Below, piece after piece: positions 44,033 to 52,971 of a DNA stretch of 64,000 bases. Location of the stretch: positions 186,001 to 250,000 of the forward strand of contig NZ_JBHLJR010000001.1 of the NCBI RefSeq assembly GCF_043677095.1, written 5' to 3'. This DNA is from Natronococcus roseus (GTDB taxonomy: Archaea > Halobacteriota > Halobacteria > Halobacteriales > Natrialbaceae). Each line of letters opens with the position of its first letter. The stretch's first letter is position 1. The notes under the pieces are model-generated. The model saw only the letters and a program-made list of their open reading frames with translations. It made no database searches and was not told the DNA's origin. The position numbers and the translations under genes are program-made.

Positions 44033-45199
44033 GTGAACCGACGCACGATCCTCGCGGCGTCCGGCGGTGCCCTCTCGGCGACCGTCGCCGGCTGCGCCGG
44101 CGTGCTCGAGACGGACGACGGCGACGACGACCTCGCGGTCGAGGAGGTCGCCGACGGCTTCGAACACCCCTGGAGCCTCTCGGTCGTCCCGGACGACGGT
44201 CGGCTGCTCGTGACCGAACGGGAAGGGGCCCTCTCCGTCCTTGAGCCGGACGACGGCGACGTCGAGGACGTCGACGGCGCTCCGGACGTGTACGCGGAGG
44301 GACAGGGCGGACTGCTCGACGCCGCCTTCCACCCCGACTTTCCGGACGAGCCGTGGCTCTATTTGACCTACGCGACGGCCAACGACGACGGCGAGTCGAC
44401 GACGGCCCTCGGCCGCGGCGAGCTCGATCTCGAGCCGGGGAGCCTCGAGGGGTTCGAGGAGCTGTACGCCGTCGAGCCGTTTCTCGATGCGACCGACCAC
44501 TACGGCTCCCGTGTCGTTTTCGGTGAGGACGGGGCAGTCTACGTGACCGTCGGCGACCGGGGCTCGAAGGAGTTCGGCCCCGATCACTACTCTCAGGATA
44601 CGTCCACCGCCATCGGATCGACGCTGCGCCTCGAGCCGGACGGCTCGATCCCCGACGACAACCCGTTCCTCGACGACGAGGACGTCCTCGACGAACTCTA
44701 CAGCTACGGCCACCGCAACGCCCAGGGAATGAGCGTTCACCCCGAAACGGACGAGCTCTGGCAGTCCGAACACGGCGAGGAGGACGGCGACATGCTCCGG
44801 ATCGTCGAGGAAGGCGCCAACCACGGCTGGCCGGTCGTCCACTACGGTTGTGAGTACGGCACCGACGACCCCGTCGGCGACGAGTTCGACGACCGCGACG
44901 ACGTCGTCGACCCGGTCTACTACTGGGAGTGCAACAGCGGCGGGTTCCCGCCCGCAGGGATGACGTTCTACGACGGTGACGCCTTCGAGGAGTGGGAGGG
45001 CGACCTGTTCGTCGGGAACCTCGCCGGGGAGTACCTGGGCCGGTTCACCGTCGACGGTACCGACGTCGAGGAAGTCGATCCGCTGCTCGAGGGCCAGGGG
45101 TGGCGGATCCGGGACGTCGTGACCCACCCCGAGACGGGCGCGCTGTACGTCGCCGTCGACGACGCGGACGCCCCGATCGTTCGACTGACGCCCGAGTAG
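44033..45199 (+). CDS. PQQ-dependent sugar dehydrogenase-like lipoprotein
   Basis: A 388-residue six-bladed beta-propeller of the soluble aldose sugar dehydrogenase (GSDH) family. Starting at GTG it has a signal NRRTILAASGGALSATVAGC with a lipobox, so it is probably exported by Tat (RR) and lipid-anchored. Family marks: HPWSLSVVPDDGRLLVTERE, GQGGLLDAAFHPDF, YGHRNAQGMSVHPETDELW, WQSEHG, EEGANHGWPV and HPETGALYVAVDD. It would oxidise sugars with PQQ as cofactor, which must come from elsewhere. An ORF from 43874 is open upstream but is not coding-like. Confidence 0.88.
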   Translation: MNRRTILAASGGALSATVAGCAGVLETDDGDDDLAVEEVADGFEHPWSLSVVPDDGRLLVTEREGALSVLEPDDGDVEDVDGAPDVYAEGQGGLLDAAFHPDFPDEPWLYLTYATANDDGESTTALGRGELDLEPGSLEGFEELYAVEPFLDATDHYGSRVVFGEDGAVYVTVGDRGSKEFGPDHYSQDTSTAIGSTLRLEPDGSIPDDNPFLDDEDVLDELYSYGHRNAQGMSVHPETDELWQSEHGEEDGDMLRIVEEGANHGWPVVHYGCEYGTDDPVGDEFDDRDDVVDPVYYWECNSGGFPPAGMTFYDGDAFEEWEGDLFVGNLAGEYLGRFTVDGTDVEEVDPLLEGQGWRIRDVVTHPETGALYVAVDDADAPIVRLTPE

Positions 45200-45226
45200 G
45201 TGCTCGTCGGAGTCGAACGGCCGCCT

Positions 45227-46486
45227 TCACAGCAGGATCGCCTGGGCCAGTCCGAGGAAGACGAAAAAGCCCAGCACGTCGGTCGCGGTGGTGATAAAGA
45301 TCGTCGCGGAGGTGGCCGGATCGAGCCCGAGCCGGTCGAGCAAGAGCGGCGTTATCGCGCCGAAAAAGCCCGCGATCACCAGGTTCGCGACCATCGAGAT
45401 GCCGATCACGGCGCCGAGGAGGATTCCGAACTCGGCGTAGGAGAAGGCGATCGCGATGACGGCGACCAGCGCACCCGTTATAAGACCATTGACGGCGCCG
45501 GCGATCACCTCGTTCACGACGACGCGCTTCCCGGTGTTGAGCGATACCTCGTTCAGGGAGATTCCCCGAACAGTGACCGCCATCGCCTGCGTGCCGGCGT
45601 TCCCTCCCATTCCGGCGACGACCGGCATGTAGGCGGCGAGGATCGCGACGGCCGCGATCGTCGACTCGAACAACCCGACGACCGCTGCGGCCATGAACGC
45701 CGTTCCGAGGTTGAGAATCAACCACTTGTACCGTCTCCTGATCTTCTCGCCGGGGCCGTCGAGGACGCTCTCCTCCTCGTCGACGCCGGTGAACTCGTAG
45801 AGGGTTTCGCCCCGCGCCTCCTCGACGAGCATCAGCAGGTCGTCGGCGTGGATCACGCCGAGAATGTCCTCCTCTTCGTCGAGCACGGCGACGCTGCGTT
45901 CGCGGTTCCGGCGGAACACGTCCAGCACCTCCTCGTCGTCGCGGTCGTACCGGACGTGCGGCGTTTCCCGAACGTAGTCCGTGATCGACTCCGTTTGCCG
46001 GTCGGCTACCGAGAGCACCGCGCCCGGAAGTTCGCCCAGGAGTTCGTCCCCGTCGGTGACGAAAATCGTCGGCACGCGGTCCGTGCGGTTCTCGAAGCGC
46101 CGAACCCGTTCGGTCACCTCGGAGAAGTCCCGATTCCTGTCGACCGTAACGTAATCGAGGCTCATCAGCCCGGCCGCGCTCTCGGGGTCGAACGACAGCA
46201 GGAAGTCGATCTTCTCGCGGCGTCGGGTGTTCAGCGTCGCGAGCAGCGCCTCGCGTGTCTCCTCGTCGACGTACCCCAGCACGTCCGTCACCTCGTCCGG
46301 ATCGAGCCGGTCGATGAACGTCTCCAGCTGGCCCCGATCCATGTCCGCGACGAGGACCTCCCGGACGTGCTCCGGGAGCGCAAAGAAGACGTCCCGCCAC
46401 TCCCCTCGCGGGAGGTCGGTGAACGGATCGGACGGCTCCGGAGACATCGCGATCGTCTCCTGTACGTCCCGCAGTTGGCTGGCCAT
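45227..46486 (-). CDS. mgtE: MgtE-type magnesium transporter
   Basis: A 419-residue protein: N-terminal MgtE_N helical domain (1-105), two CBS domains (about 125-240) and a C-terminal five-helix membrane domain. The pore region contains MPVVAGMGGNAGTQAMAVTV and NLVIAGFFGAITPLLLDRLG. The CBS and N-domains sense cytosolic Mg2+ and close the channel. The reading frame is open to 46840, but that part is a shadow of the SpoIIM-like gene; the ATG at 46486 is the family start (MASQLRDVQETIAMSPEPSD). Confidence 0.9.
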   Translation of the reverse strand: MASQLRDVQETIAMSPEPSDPFTDLPRGEWRDVFFALPEHVREVLVADMDRGQLETFIDRLDPDEVTDVLGYVDEETREALLATLNTRRREKIDFLLSFDPESAAGLMSLDYVTVDRNRDFSEVTERVRRFENRTDRVPTIFVTDGDELLGELPGAVLSVADRQTESITDYVRETPHVRYDRDDEEVLDVFRRNRERSVAVLDEEEDILGVIHADDLLMLVEEARGETLYEFTGVDEEESVLDGPGEKIRRRYKWLILNLGTAFMAAAVVGLFESTIAAVAILAAYMPVVAGMGGNAGTQAMAVTVRGISLNEVSLNTGKRVVVNEVIAGAVNGLITGALVAVIAIAFSYAEFGILLGAVIGISMVANLVIAGFFGAITPLLLDRLGLDPATSATIFITTATDVLGFFVFLGLAQAILL

Positions 46487-46538
46487 ACTTCGAAACGGCA
46501 GATGGGATACTAAGTCATACCGGAAACCGGCGCCAGCC

Positions 46539-48068
46539 TCAGAGGAAGACCCCGTAGTAGTACGGGCTGACGAACCCCTCGATGAACGCCGCGATCGCGA
46601 GCACGATCCCGAGGCCGACGACGACCCAGAACGCCCGCTCGAGGGCCTCGACGACGTCCTGTCGACTCGCGCGGCCGTGGAACGCCCGCCAGCTGACGAC
46701 GCCGAGCCAGAGCCCGAGCGCGCTGGCGACGAAGATGGCGGGCACCTCGAGGATCCCGTGGGGGATGACGAACGCCGCGAGCTCGACGAGCTCGACCTCG
46801 AGTCGGGCGACGGCACCGAGCACGACCCCGTTAAACGCAAGCGAGAACAGCGCCGGAATCGCCAGCGCTAGCCCGCCGAAGGCGGTGGTGTACGCCACCG
46901 TCCAGTTGTTCCCGAAGAACTCGAGGGCGGCCGTCGGCGGAACGTGCCCCTCGAGGCGCTCGTCGATGGAGGTCTCGACCGTCCCCGCGAGGGGCTCGGC
47001 CAGCTCCCAGCCGGCCCAGAACGTGCCGACGGCGGCGACGACGACGAACGCGTGCAGGAACGGCGTCGCCCGAACGAACGAGAACATCTCGGCCCAGCCC
47101 CGTCGGAGCCCGTCGGCGAAGCGACTCCGGAACGGCCGCTCCGGAGGCGACGGCGGGGAGAGCTTCCCCTTCGGACCGCCGTACAGCGCCGTCTTCAGCA
47201 GATCGAGGAACGGGAAGACGATCAGCGTCGTGAGCAGCGTTCCGAGGGAGGGGACCTCGGCGACCACGAGCAGCCCCGTGAGGACCGACAGCGCGACCGA
47301 CGCGCCGACCGCGAGGACGTAGTAGAAGCCGGCCGCGATCGGGTGTCGACGGAGGAAGCCGAGGGTCGCCGACAGCGAGCCGAACACGCCCGCGTCGTCG
47401 ACGACGACGGCGACGGGAGCGAAGGCGAACACCGCTCGAATCGCCGCGATCGCGAGGCCCGCTACGAGCAGGGTCGGCAGGATCACGACGACGGCGGCGA
47501 CGCCGGCCCCGGTCGCGGGCGCGAGGGCGGCGCCGAGCAAGACGGCGCCGACGAGCGCGATCGTCCCGACGGCGAGCCAGGCGACGATCTCGAGCAGGTA
47601 GAGCCCGACGAAGCGGAGCCAGAACCGCCCCGCGCCGGCGAGACCGATGACGAGCCCGCGGTCGTCCCGGAGCCGCCCGTAACAGGCCGAGAGCTGGGCG
47701 GCCGAGACGGCCGCGTAGAGGGTTATCGCCAGGACGATCGAGCCGAGGACGACCGCGGCCGCCAACAGTTGGAGCTCGAGCGGCAACAGCTGCTCGGCCA
47801 GCGGGGCGACCTCCTCGGCCCAGGCGTCGAACGCCTCCGGATCGGTGTCGGGGTCGGGCGGCTCGGGGACCCCGGTCTCGAACTCGGTGAGCACGGCGTC
47901 GAGCCGGCCGGAGAGCTCGAGGTAGACGAAGGCGACGGCGATGCCCAGAAACGGGAGGATGCGGACGATCGCCGGGATCGCGGCACCGAGCAGGTAGAAC
48001 GGCAGGATGTCGGCGGGGCGGCGCCGGAGCACCGCGACGGCGCCGGCGACCGCATCGGACAGTGTCAT
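46539..48068 (-). CDS. Stage II sporulation protein M (SpoIIM)-like membrane protein
   Basis: A 509-residue polytopic protein. The N-terminal part (1-270) has about six helices and resembles glycerophosphoryl/DUF7544-like membrane domains. The C-terminal part (about 315-509) is SpoIIM-like, with PTAALEFFGNNWTVAYTTAF, NGVVLGAVARLEVELVELAA, FVIPHGILEVPAIFVASALG and a basic loop. In haloarchaea such proteins may act in membrane or cell-surface organisation; the precise role is unknown. It follows mgtE upstream on the same strand at 52 bases. Confidence 0.8.
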   Translation of the reverse strand: MTLSDAVAGAVAVLRRRPADILPFYLLGAAIPAIVRILPFLGIAVAFVYLELSGRLDAVLTEFETGVPEPPDPDTDPEAFDAWAEEVAPLAEQLLPLELQLLAAAVVLGSIVLAITLYAAVSAAQLSACYGRLRDDRGLVIGLAGAGRFWLRFVGLYLLEIVAWLAVGTIALVGAVLLGAALAPATGAGVAAVVVILPTLLVAGLAIAAIRAVFAFAPVAVVVDDAGVFGSLSATLGFLRRHPIAAGFYYVLAVGASVALSVLTGLLVVAEVPSLGTLLTTLIVFPFLDLLKTALYGGPKGKLSPPSPPERPFRSRFADGLRRGWAEMFSFVRATPFLHAFVVVAAVGTFWAGWELAEPLAGTVETSIDERLEGHVPPTAALEFFGNNWTVAYTTAFGGLALAIPALFSLAFNGVVLGAVARLEVELVELAAFVIPHGILEVPAIFVASALGLWLGVVSWRAFHGRASRQDVVEALERAFWVVVGLGIVLAIAAFIEGFVSPYYYGVFL

Positions 48069-48146
48069 AGTATCGAATTTCTCGATTGACGGGTTAAATC
48101 ATCCGCTCGAGGAACCCGGGCTGGAATCGCGGGGCCGTGGCGACGA

Positions 48147-48428
48147 TCAGTTGTACGTCCGATCGTCGAACGCGTCGCCGTCGCTCGACTCCTCGGACCC
48201 GGAGTTCGACAGCCGTGGGGTGAACCCGCCCGTGAGGATGACGGCGACGACGACCAGCGCCGCCGAGAGGACGACGAAGTCGGCGCTCGGGTCGTAGCCG
48301 GCCAGTCCCGCACCCGTCGAGACGACGAAGATCGCGACCGTGAAGACGACCGTCGCCAGCGCCCCGACGACGACGATGCCGATCACGCTGCCGAGCAGTC
48401 CGCGGAGGACGTTTCGTACTGCTGTCAT
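48147..48428 (-). CDS. Small membrane protein, unknown
   Basis: A 93-residue hypothetical protein starting MTAVRNVLRGLLGSVIGIVV with two hydrophobic helices (about 10-38 and 48-67) and a polar tail ending GDAFDDRTYN. No motif was recognised. It lies just upstream of the SpoIIM-like gene on the same strand and may be co-transcribed with it. Confidence 0.65.
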   Translation of the reverse strand: MTAVRNVLRGLLGSVIGIVVVGALATVVFTVAIFVVSTGAGLAGYDPSADFVVLSAALVVVAVILTGGFTPRLSNSGSEESSDGDAFDDRTYN

Positions 48429-48555
48429 AGGTGTCCGTTTCCGGTCCGGGGTCGTAGTGGTTGCGGCTGGCGGAAGGTGTCAGCGGGCCGTTTTCGTGCG
48501 ACACGCCGGCAGATGTCGTGGAGACGTTTAGGTAACTCACTCACGTACTCCGCGT

Positions 48556-49749
48556 ATGGTCACGACCCTCACTGCGGATCGCCTCGCGGAGCTACAGGAC
48601 GGCGACGAGGAGTTCGCGCTCGTCGACACGCGTCCCGAGGACAGCTACGAGTCCTGGCACGTCTCCGGGGCGCTTCACTTCCCGTTCGGCCCCGAGGAGG
48701 ACCTCGACGGCCGCCTCGAGGAGTTCGCGGAGCTGGTCGACGACACCGAGCGGGTGATCACCATCTGCGCGAAGGGAATCTCCTCGGGGAACCTGGCGAC
48801 CCAGCTCGAGTCGGCGACCGACGACTACGACGTCGAGACCGTCGACGGCGGGATGGAGGGGTGGAGCGGCGTCTACGACGCGGTCGAGCTCGAGGGGACC
48901 GGGGACGCCCGGATCGTCCAGGTCCAGCGCCGCGCGAAGGGGTGTCTCGGTTACGTCGTCGGCTGCGCGGCGAGCGGCGAGGCCGTCGTCGTCGACCCCA
49001 CCGCGGACACCGACGAGTTCGCGGTCGCCGCCGAGGAGGCCGGGCTCTCGATCGTCGGCGTGATCGACACCCACGTCCACGCCGACCACGTCTCCGGGGG
49101 CCGCCAGCTCGCCGACGAGCTCGAGGTGCCGTACTACCTGGGCGAGCAAGCGGCCGAGCGCGACGTCGAGGTCGAGTACGCCGCCCTCGAGCGCAACGAG
49201 GTGGTCGCGGTCGGCGAGCGCGAGCTGAAGGCGATCGCCGCGCCGGGCCACACCAGCGAGATGATCAACCTCCTCGTGGACGATCGAGCGCTGCTGACAG
49301 CCGACACCCTACACGTCGGCTCGACGGGACGGACGGAACTCGAATTTAACGAGGACGAGGGCGAGGCGCTACGCGCCTCGAAAGAAACGAGCGGTGAAAC
49401 CGCAAGGGAGGGTGAACAGGGCGCGCGGCTGCTGTACGAGACGCTCCACCGGACGATCCTGGCAGAACCCGAGACCGTTCGCGTCCTCCCGGGACACGTT
49501 ACCGTCACGGCCGACGGCGAGTTCGAACACGGCTCGCCGGGTGCGGAGATCTCGACGACGGTCGGCGACGCGCGAACGGGCATCGACGTCCTCGACCTCG
49601 ACGAGGAGGCGTTCGTCGACCGGCTGGCCGACGCCGGCGAGAAGCCCGCCAACTTCGAGGAGATCATCGAACGCAACCGCGGGGCGCTCGAGCTTCCCCC
49701 GGAGGAGCGGATCGAACTCGAGATGGGGCCGAACAACTGTTCGGCGTGA
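48556..49749 (+). CDS. Rhodanese-metallo-beta-lactamase fusion (persulfide dioxygenase-like)
   Basis: A 397-residue protein. Residues about 5-108 are a rhodanese domain with active-site Cys71 in ITICAKGISSGNLA. Residues about 120-345 are an MBL-fold hydrolase with DTHVHADHVSGG, the APGHTSEMINLLV segment and VLPGHVTVTADG. This resembles ETHE1-type persulfide dioxygenase/rhodanese fusions that detoxify sulfane sulfur, but here the rhodanese is N-terminal. An in-frame insertion at about residues 263-296 carries two hairpin-forming inverted repeats (49362-49403) and is absent from the usual fold. Single gene. Confidence 0.85.
   Translation: MVTTLTADRLAELQDGDEEFALVDTRPEDSYESWHVSGALHFPFGPEEDLDGRLEEFAELVDDTERVITICAKGISSGNLATQLESATDDYDVETVDGGMEGWSGVYDAVELEGTGDARIVQVQRRAKGCLGYVVGCAASGEAVVVDPTADTDEFAVAAEEAGLSIVGVIDTHVHADHVSGGRQLADELEVPYYLGEQAAERDVEVEYAALERNEVVAVGERELKAIAAPGHTSEMINLLVDDRALLTADTLHVGSTGRTELEFNEDEGEALRASKETSGETAREGEQGARLLYETLHRTILAEPETVRVLPGHVTVTADGEFEHGSPGAEISTTVGDARTGIDVLDLDEEAFVDRLADAGEKPANFEEIIERNRGALELPPEERIELEMGPNNCSA
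49362..49403. repeat. Inverted repeats inside a coding insertion
   Basis: CGAGGCGC-TAC-GCGCCTCG (49362-49380) is a perfect 8-bp stem with a 3-base loop, and GCGGT-GAA-ACCGC (49391-49403) a 5-bp stem. They lie in the extra segment of the rhodanese-MBL gene and are read in frame. Confidence 0.7.
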
Positions 49750-49849
49750 CCGCTGTCGCTCGTTCGAGTTGCCCCTCGGAGGGCGTCTCGCCGGTCTGCC
49801 ACCGACGGTCGACCACCCGTCTGCTACTGACTCGTCGATCCGTCACGGC

Positions 49850-50500
49850 TCACCGACCCGCTGCCGGCTCGCCGAGCAATGCCGCGCTCATCCGCCCGCA
49901 GACGTAGGCGATCGCGTTCGCGACGTGGACGAAGACGACCAGCAGCACCGCGCCGAGCGCACCGGCCAGGGCCGCTTCCGGGACCGTTTCGATAGACCAG
50001 ACGAGCGGCTCGCCGTTGAGTTCGCCGAACTCGGCATCGGTGGGGTATCGCAGCGGCGCGAGGAGGAGTTCGGCGATCCACGCGAGCGCGATTACGCCCA
50101 GAAGGGCGACGACGGAGACGAGCGTCTTCATCGAGAGGAAGCCGACCGCCCGCCAGGTCGAGGGCGCGTCAACGTACGCGCGGAGCCGCGAGCGAGTTCC
50201 GGGAGCGTCGTCGACGTCCTCGTACCGCTCGAGCTCGAGCCCCAGCAGCGCGTTCGCGAGCCGTCGTTCGAGCCCCGCGGCGATCCTGGCGCCGAGGAGG
50301 GCGACGAAGAGGATCGCCACGCCGACGAGCACGAGCGTCAGGAGCAGGCCCAACAGGACGCCGAAGCCGAACGTGAAGTAGTACAGAAAGCCGAGCGGGA
50401 TGGCCAGAAACAGGTACAGGAGGTTCTTGTACGTCTGGCGGGCGACGAGCGCACCGACCGTTCGTCGTCCGGCGCGTCCGATTCGTGCGACAGATGTCAT
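49850..50500 (-). CDS. Putative sensor-domain membrane protein
   Basis: A 216-residue membrane protein with four main helices. The first pair, YKNLLYLFLAIPLGFLYYFT and onward to LLTLVLVGVAILF, is the signature of the putative sensor family (PF13796-like) found fused to kinases in actinobacteria. Here it stands alone, with a loop (about 85-115) rich in Arg/Asp and another helix pair at about 120-205. A partner protein would be needed for signalling. It is divergent from nothing obvious and convergent with the rhodanese-MBL gene. Confidence 0.7.
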   Translation of the reverse strand: MTSVARIGRAGRRTVGALVARQTYKNLLYLFLAIPLGFLYYFTFGFGVLLGLLLTLVLVGVAILFVALLGARIAAGLERRLANALLGLELERYEDVDDAPGTRSRLRAYVDAPSTWRAVGFLSMKTLVSVVALLGVIALAWIAELLLAPLRYPTDAEFGELNGEPLVWSIETVPEAALAGALGAVLLVVFVHVANAIAYVCGRMSAALLGEPAAGR

Positions 50501-50547
50501 TGGTAGTTGAACAGTTCAATTCGGCCACCAAAAGTCCTCGGGCACCG

Positions 50548-50877
50548 TCACCGGCTGTACGTCTCGAGGCGAACGATCCGTTCGTCCCCGAGCTCGAAGA
50601 AGTCGGCGAACGCGAACAGCGCCGACCCCGTTTCGTCGTCGACCACCCGCCCCCGAACTGCGACGTCCCCGCCGTCGGCGAGGACGTCCTCGAGGTCGTG
50701 GCGCGTCCGCTTGTTCGGCCGGTCCTCGTGCATGAACTCGACGAACGCCTCCCGGTCCTCGAACCGGCGGTCCGGACGCTGCTGGACGAACTCGGGAGCG
50801 AGGACGTCCTCGAGGGCGTCGTACTCGTGGGCGTCGAGCGACTCGTAGTAGCGTTCGACGAGGGCGACGGCGTCCAT
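50548..50877 (-). CDS. SnoaL-like (NTF2 fold) protein, copy 1
   Basis: A 109-residue NTF2-fold protein: helical start ALVERYYESLDAHEYDALED, then a beta sheet VAVRGRVVDDETGSALFAFA and DFFELGDERIVRLETY. The family includes isomerases, hydrolases and non-enzymatic binders, so function cannot be assigned. A second, similar protein is encoded at 60752 in this window, sharing the FAFADF segment. It is divergent from the Rieske gene. Confidence 0.82.
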   Translation of the reverse strand: MDAVALVERYYESLDAHEYDALEDVLAPEFVQQRPDRRFEDREAFVEFMHEDRPNKRTRHDLEDVLADGGDVAVRGRVVDDETGSALFAFADFFELGDERIVRLETYSR

Positions 50878-51020
50878 ACCCCACGTAGCGAGCCGACTGT
50901 GAAAAACGGCAGCGGTCCGGAGGCGGCCGTCGCCGTCGCGTTTCGCCGTCCTGCTGTCGCTTTGCGTACAAAATCGGGATTCAGCGAACGCTTACTTCCG
51001 TGCCCCTCGATACCACGCGT

Positions 51021-52823
51021 ATGGCGACGACCGAGGACTTCCGGACGGCGATCCCGCTCGAGGAGCTACGAGCGCAGGGGCGCGCGCAGGTCAGCGTCGA
51101 CGGGACGCCGCTGGCGCTGTTCCACCACGAAGGCGAGGTGCGAGCCGTCGACAACCGCTGTCCCCACATGGGGTTTCCGCTCTCGGAGGGGACCGTCGAC
51201 GACGGCGTCCTCACCTGCCACTGGCACCACGCGCGGTTCGAACTGGCCTGCGGCGACACGTTCGACCCCTGGGCCGACGACGTCCAGACCTATCCCGTCG
51301 AGATCCGCGACGGCGAGGTCTGCGTGAATCCGAACCCCGAGCGCGACCTTCCGCCCGACGAGCACTGGGCAGGCAGGCTCGAGACCGGGCTCGAAGAAAA
51401 TCTCGGGCTCGTCCTGGCGAAGGCGACGATCGGGTTGCTCGACGCCGGCGTCGACCACCGCGAGCCGACGGCAACGGTCCTCGAGTTCGGCACCCGCTAC
51501 CGCGAGGACGGCTGGGGACCCGGGCTGACGATCCTGGGCTGTCTGGCGAACGTGATCGACGACCTCGCACCCGAGGACCGAAAGCGGGCGCTGTGCGTCG
51601 GCGCGCGCCGCGTCGCGAGCGACTGCGCGGGCGAGCCGCCGAACTTCGATCAACCCTCCTTTTCGACCCGCGAGGTGGCGTTCGACCGACTGAAGCGCTG
51701 GTTCCGCGACTGCGTCGAGGTCCGGGACGCCGACGGCGCGGAACGGTGTCTGCGAACCGCCGTCGCGGCCGACCGCTCGGAGCGCGAACTCGCCGAACTC
51801 GTCTTCGCCGCCGCGACCGACCACCCCTACCTCTCGACCGGCCACGTGCTCGACTTCGCGAACACGGCCTTCGAGAGCGTCGATCACGCCGGTCGCGAGC
51901 ACACCGACGACGTCCTCGCAAGTCTGGTCGAGCCGCTGGTGACCGCCGACAGGAGCGACGAGCGATCGTCGTGGCGCCAACCCGTCGACCTCGTCGCCCT
52001 GCTTGAGAACGTCTACGGCGGCGACGTCACCGAGACGAGCGGGCTCGAGGCGCTGGTCGCCGAGGGCGCGAGCGCGGACTGGGAGCCACCGGCCGACCTC
52101 CGGGAGACGCTGCTCGCGGACGATCCCGAGGCGATCGTCGACGCGCTGGCGGACGCCGTTCGGGAGGGAGCGACGAGCGAGGCCCTCGCGAGCGAGGTCG
52201 CACACGCGGCCGCGACGCGGGTCGCGCGGTTCGGCACCGCAAACGAGTTCTCCGACTGGAACACCGTTCACCACACGTTCACCTACGCGAACGCGGTCCA
52301 CGGGGCGACCCGCCGGACCGACGCCGTCGAACTCTACCGGGGCGTTTTCGATGCCGCGATGAGCGTCTACCTCGATCGCTTCCTCAATACGCCGCCCGCG
52401 CCGGTCCCGAAGCCGGGTACAAACGACACCGGAAGGGAACCGGAGGAGGTCCTCGAGGACCTGCTCGAGACGTTCGACGTCGAAGGCGAGGTCAACGAGG
52501 CCGGGCGGCTCGTCGGCGAGTTCTTCGACTGCGGAGGCGATCCCGGCGAGCTGAAACGGACCCTCGGACGCGGGCTCCTGCGGGAGGACGCCGGCTTCCA
52601 CACGATCCAGAACTTCGAGGCCGCAGTCCGGCAGTTCGATCTCGCGGACGAGCGCGCGGTGGAGGGGACGGACGAGGTGTCTCGTCTCGAGTCCCGCCGC
52701 CGAATCCCGATGATCGCGACGGCGCGGTATATGGCCGCGCACTTCCCGACCAGGCGCGAGGCCGAACAGACGTTTACGATCGCCGCACGGCTCAACCGCG
52801 GCGAGGCGATCCACGAGGAGTAA
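51021..52823 (+). CDS. Rieske 2Fe-2S protein with a long helical C-terminal domain
   Basis: A 600-residue protein. Residues about 10-110 form a Rieske domain with CPHMGF and CHWHHARFEL, supplying the Cys-X-His and Cys-X-X-His ligands. The remaining 490 residues are mainly helical, without an oxygenase mononuclear-iron triad; segments such as LGCLANVIDDLAPEDRKRAL, DLVALLENVYGG and NTVHHTFTYANAVH resemble an uncharacterised all-alpha domain fused to Rieske in other prokaryotes. It could be an electron-transfer or redox-sensing protein. An upstream ATG (51000) adds seven residues. Confidence 0.8.
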   Translation: MATTEDFRTAIPLEELRAQGRAQVSVDGTPLALFHHEGEVRAVDNRCPHMGFPLSEGTVDDGVLTCHWHHARFELACGDTFDPWADDVQTYPVEIRDGEVCVNPNPERDLPPDEHWAGRLETGLEENLGLVLAKATIGLLDAGVDHREPTATVLEFGTRYREDGWGPGLTILGCLANVIDDLAPEDRKRALCVGARRVASDCAGEPPNFDQPSFSTREVAFDRLKRWFRDCVEVRDADGAERCLRTAVAADRSERELAELVFAAATDHPYLSTGHVLDFANTAFESVDHAGREHTDDVLASLVEPLVTADRSDERSSWRQPVDLVALLENVYGGDVTETSGLEALVAEGASADWEPPADLRETLLADDPEAIVDALADAVREGATSEALASEVAHAAATRVARFGTANEFSDWNTVHHTFTYANAVHGATRRTDAVELYRGVFDAAMSVYLDRFLNTPPAPVPKPGTNDTGREPEEVLEDLLETFDVEGEVNEAGRLVGEFFDCGGDPGELKRTLGRGLLREDAGFHTIQNFEAAVRQFDLADERAVEGTDEVSRLESRRRIPMIATARYMAAHFPTRREAEQTFTIAARLNRGEAIHEE

Positions 52824-52971
52824 CGGGACGAAGCGACGCACGCACAGGAGCATCGACGAGAGTTCGAGGGGTCGCTCGAGGAGACGGACTCGGCGAAATG
52901 GCCTCGAGGAGCGGTCGGTATCGGCGGGAGCGCCAGTACCGTTTTGACCACACCGGTCGTATGGCTGTCAT

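Noticed and set aside
46944..48089. 381-codon plus-strand frame opposite the SpoIIM-like gene
   Set aside because: Arg/Gly/Glu-rich shadow of a multi-helix membrane gene.
51066..52853. 595-codon minus-strand frame
   Set aside because: Antisense to the Rieske fusion protein; no recognisable domain.
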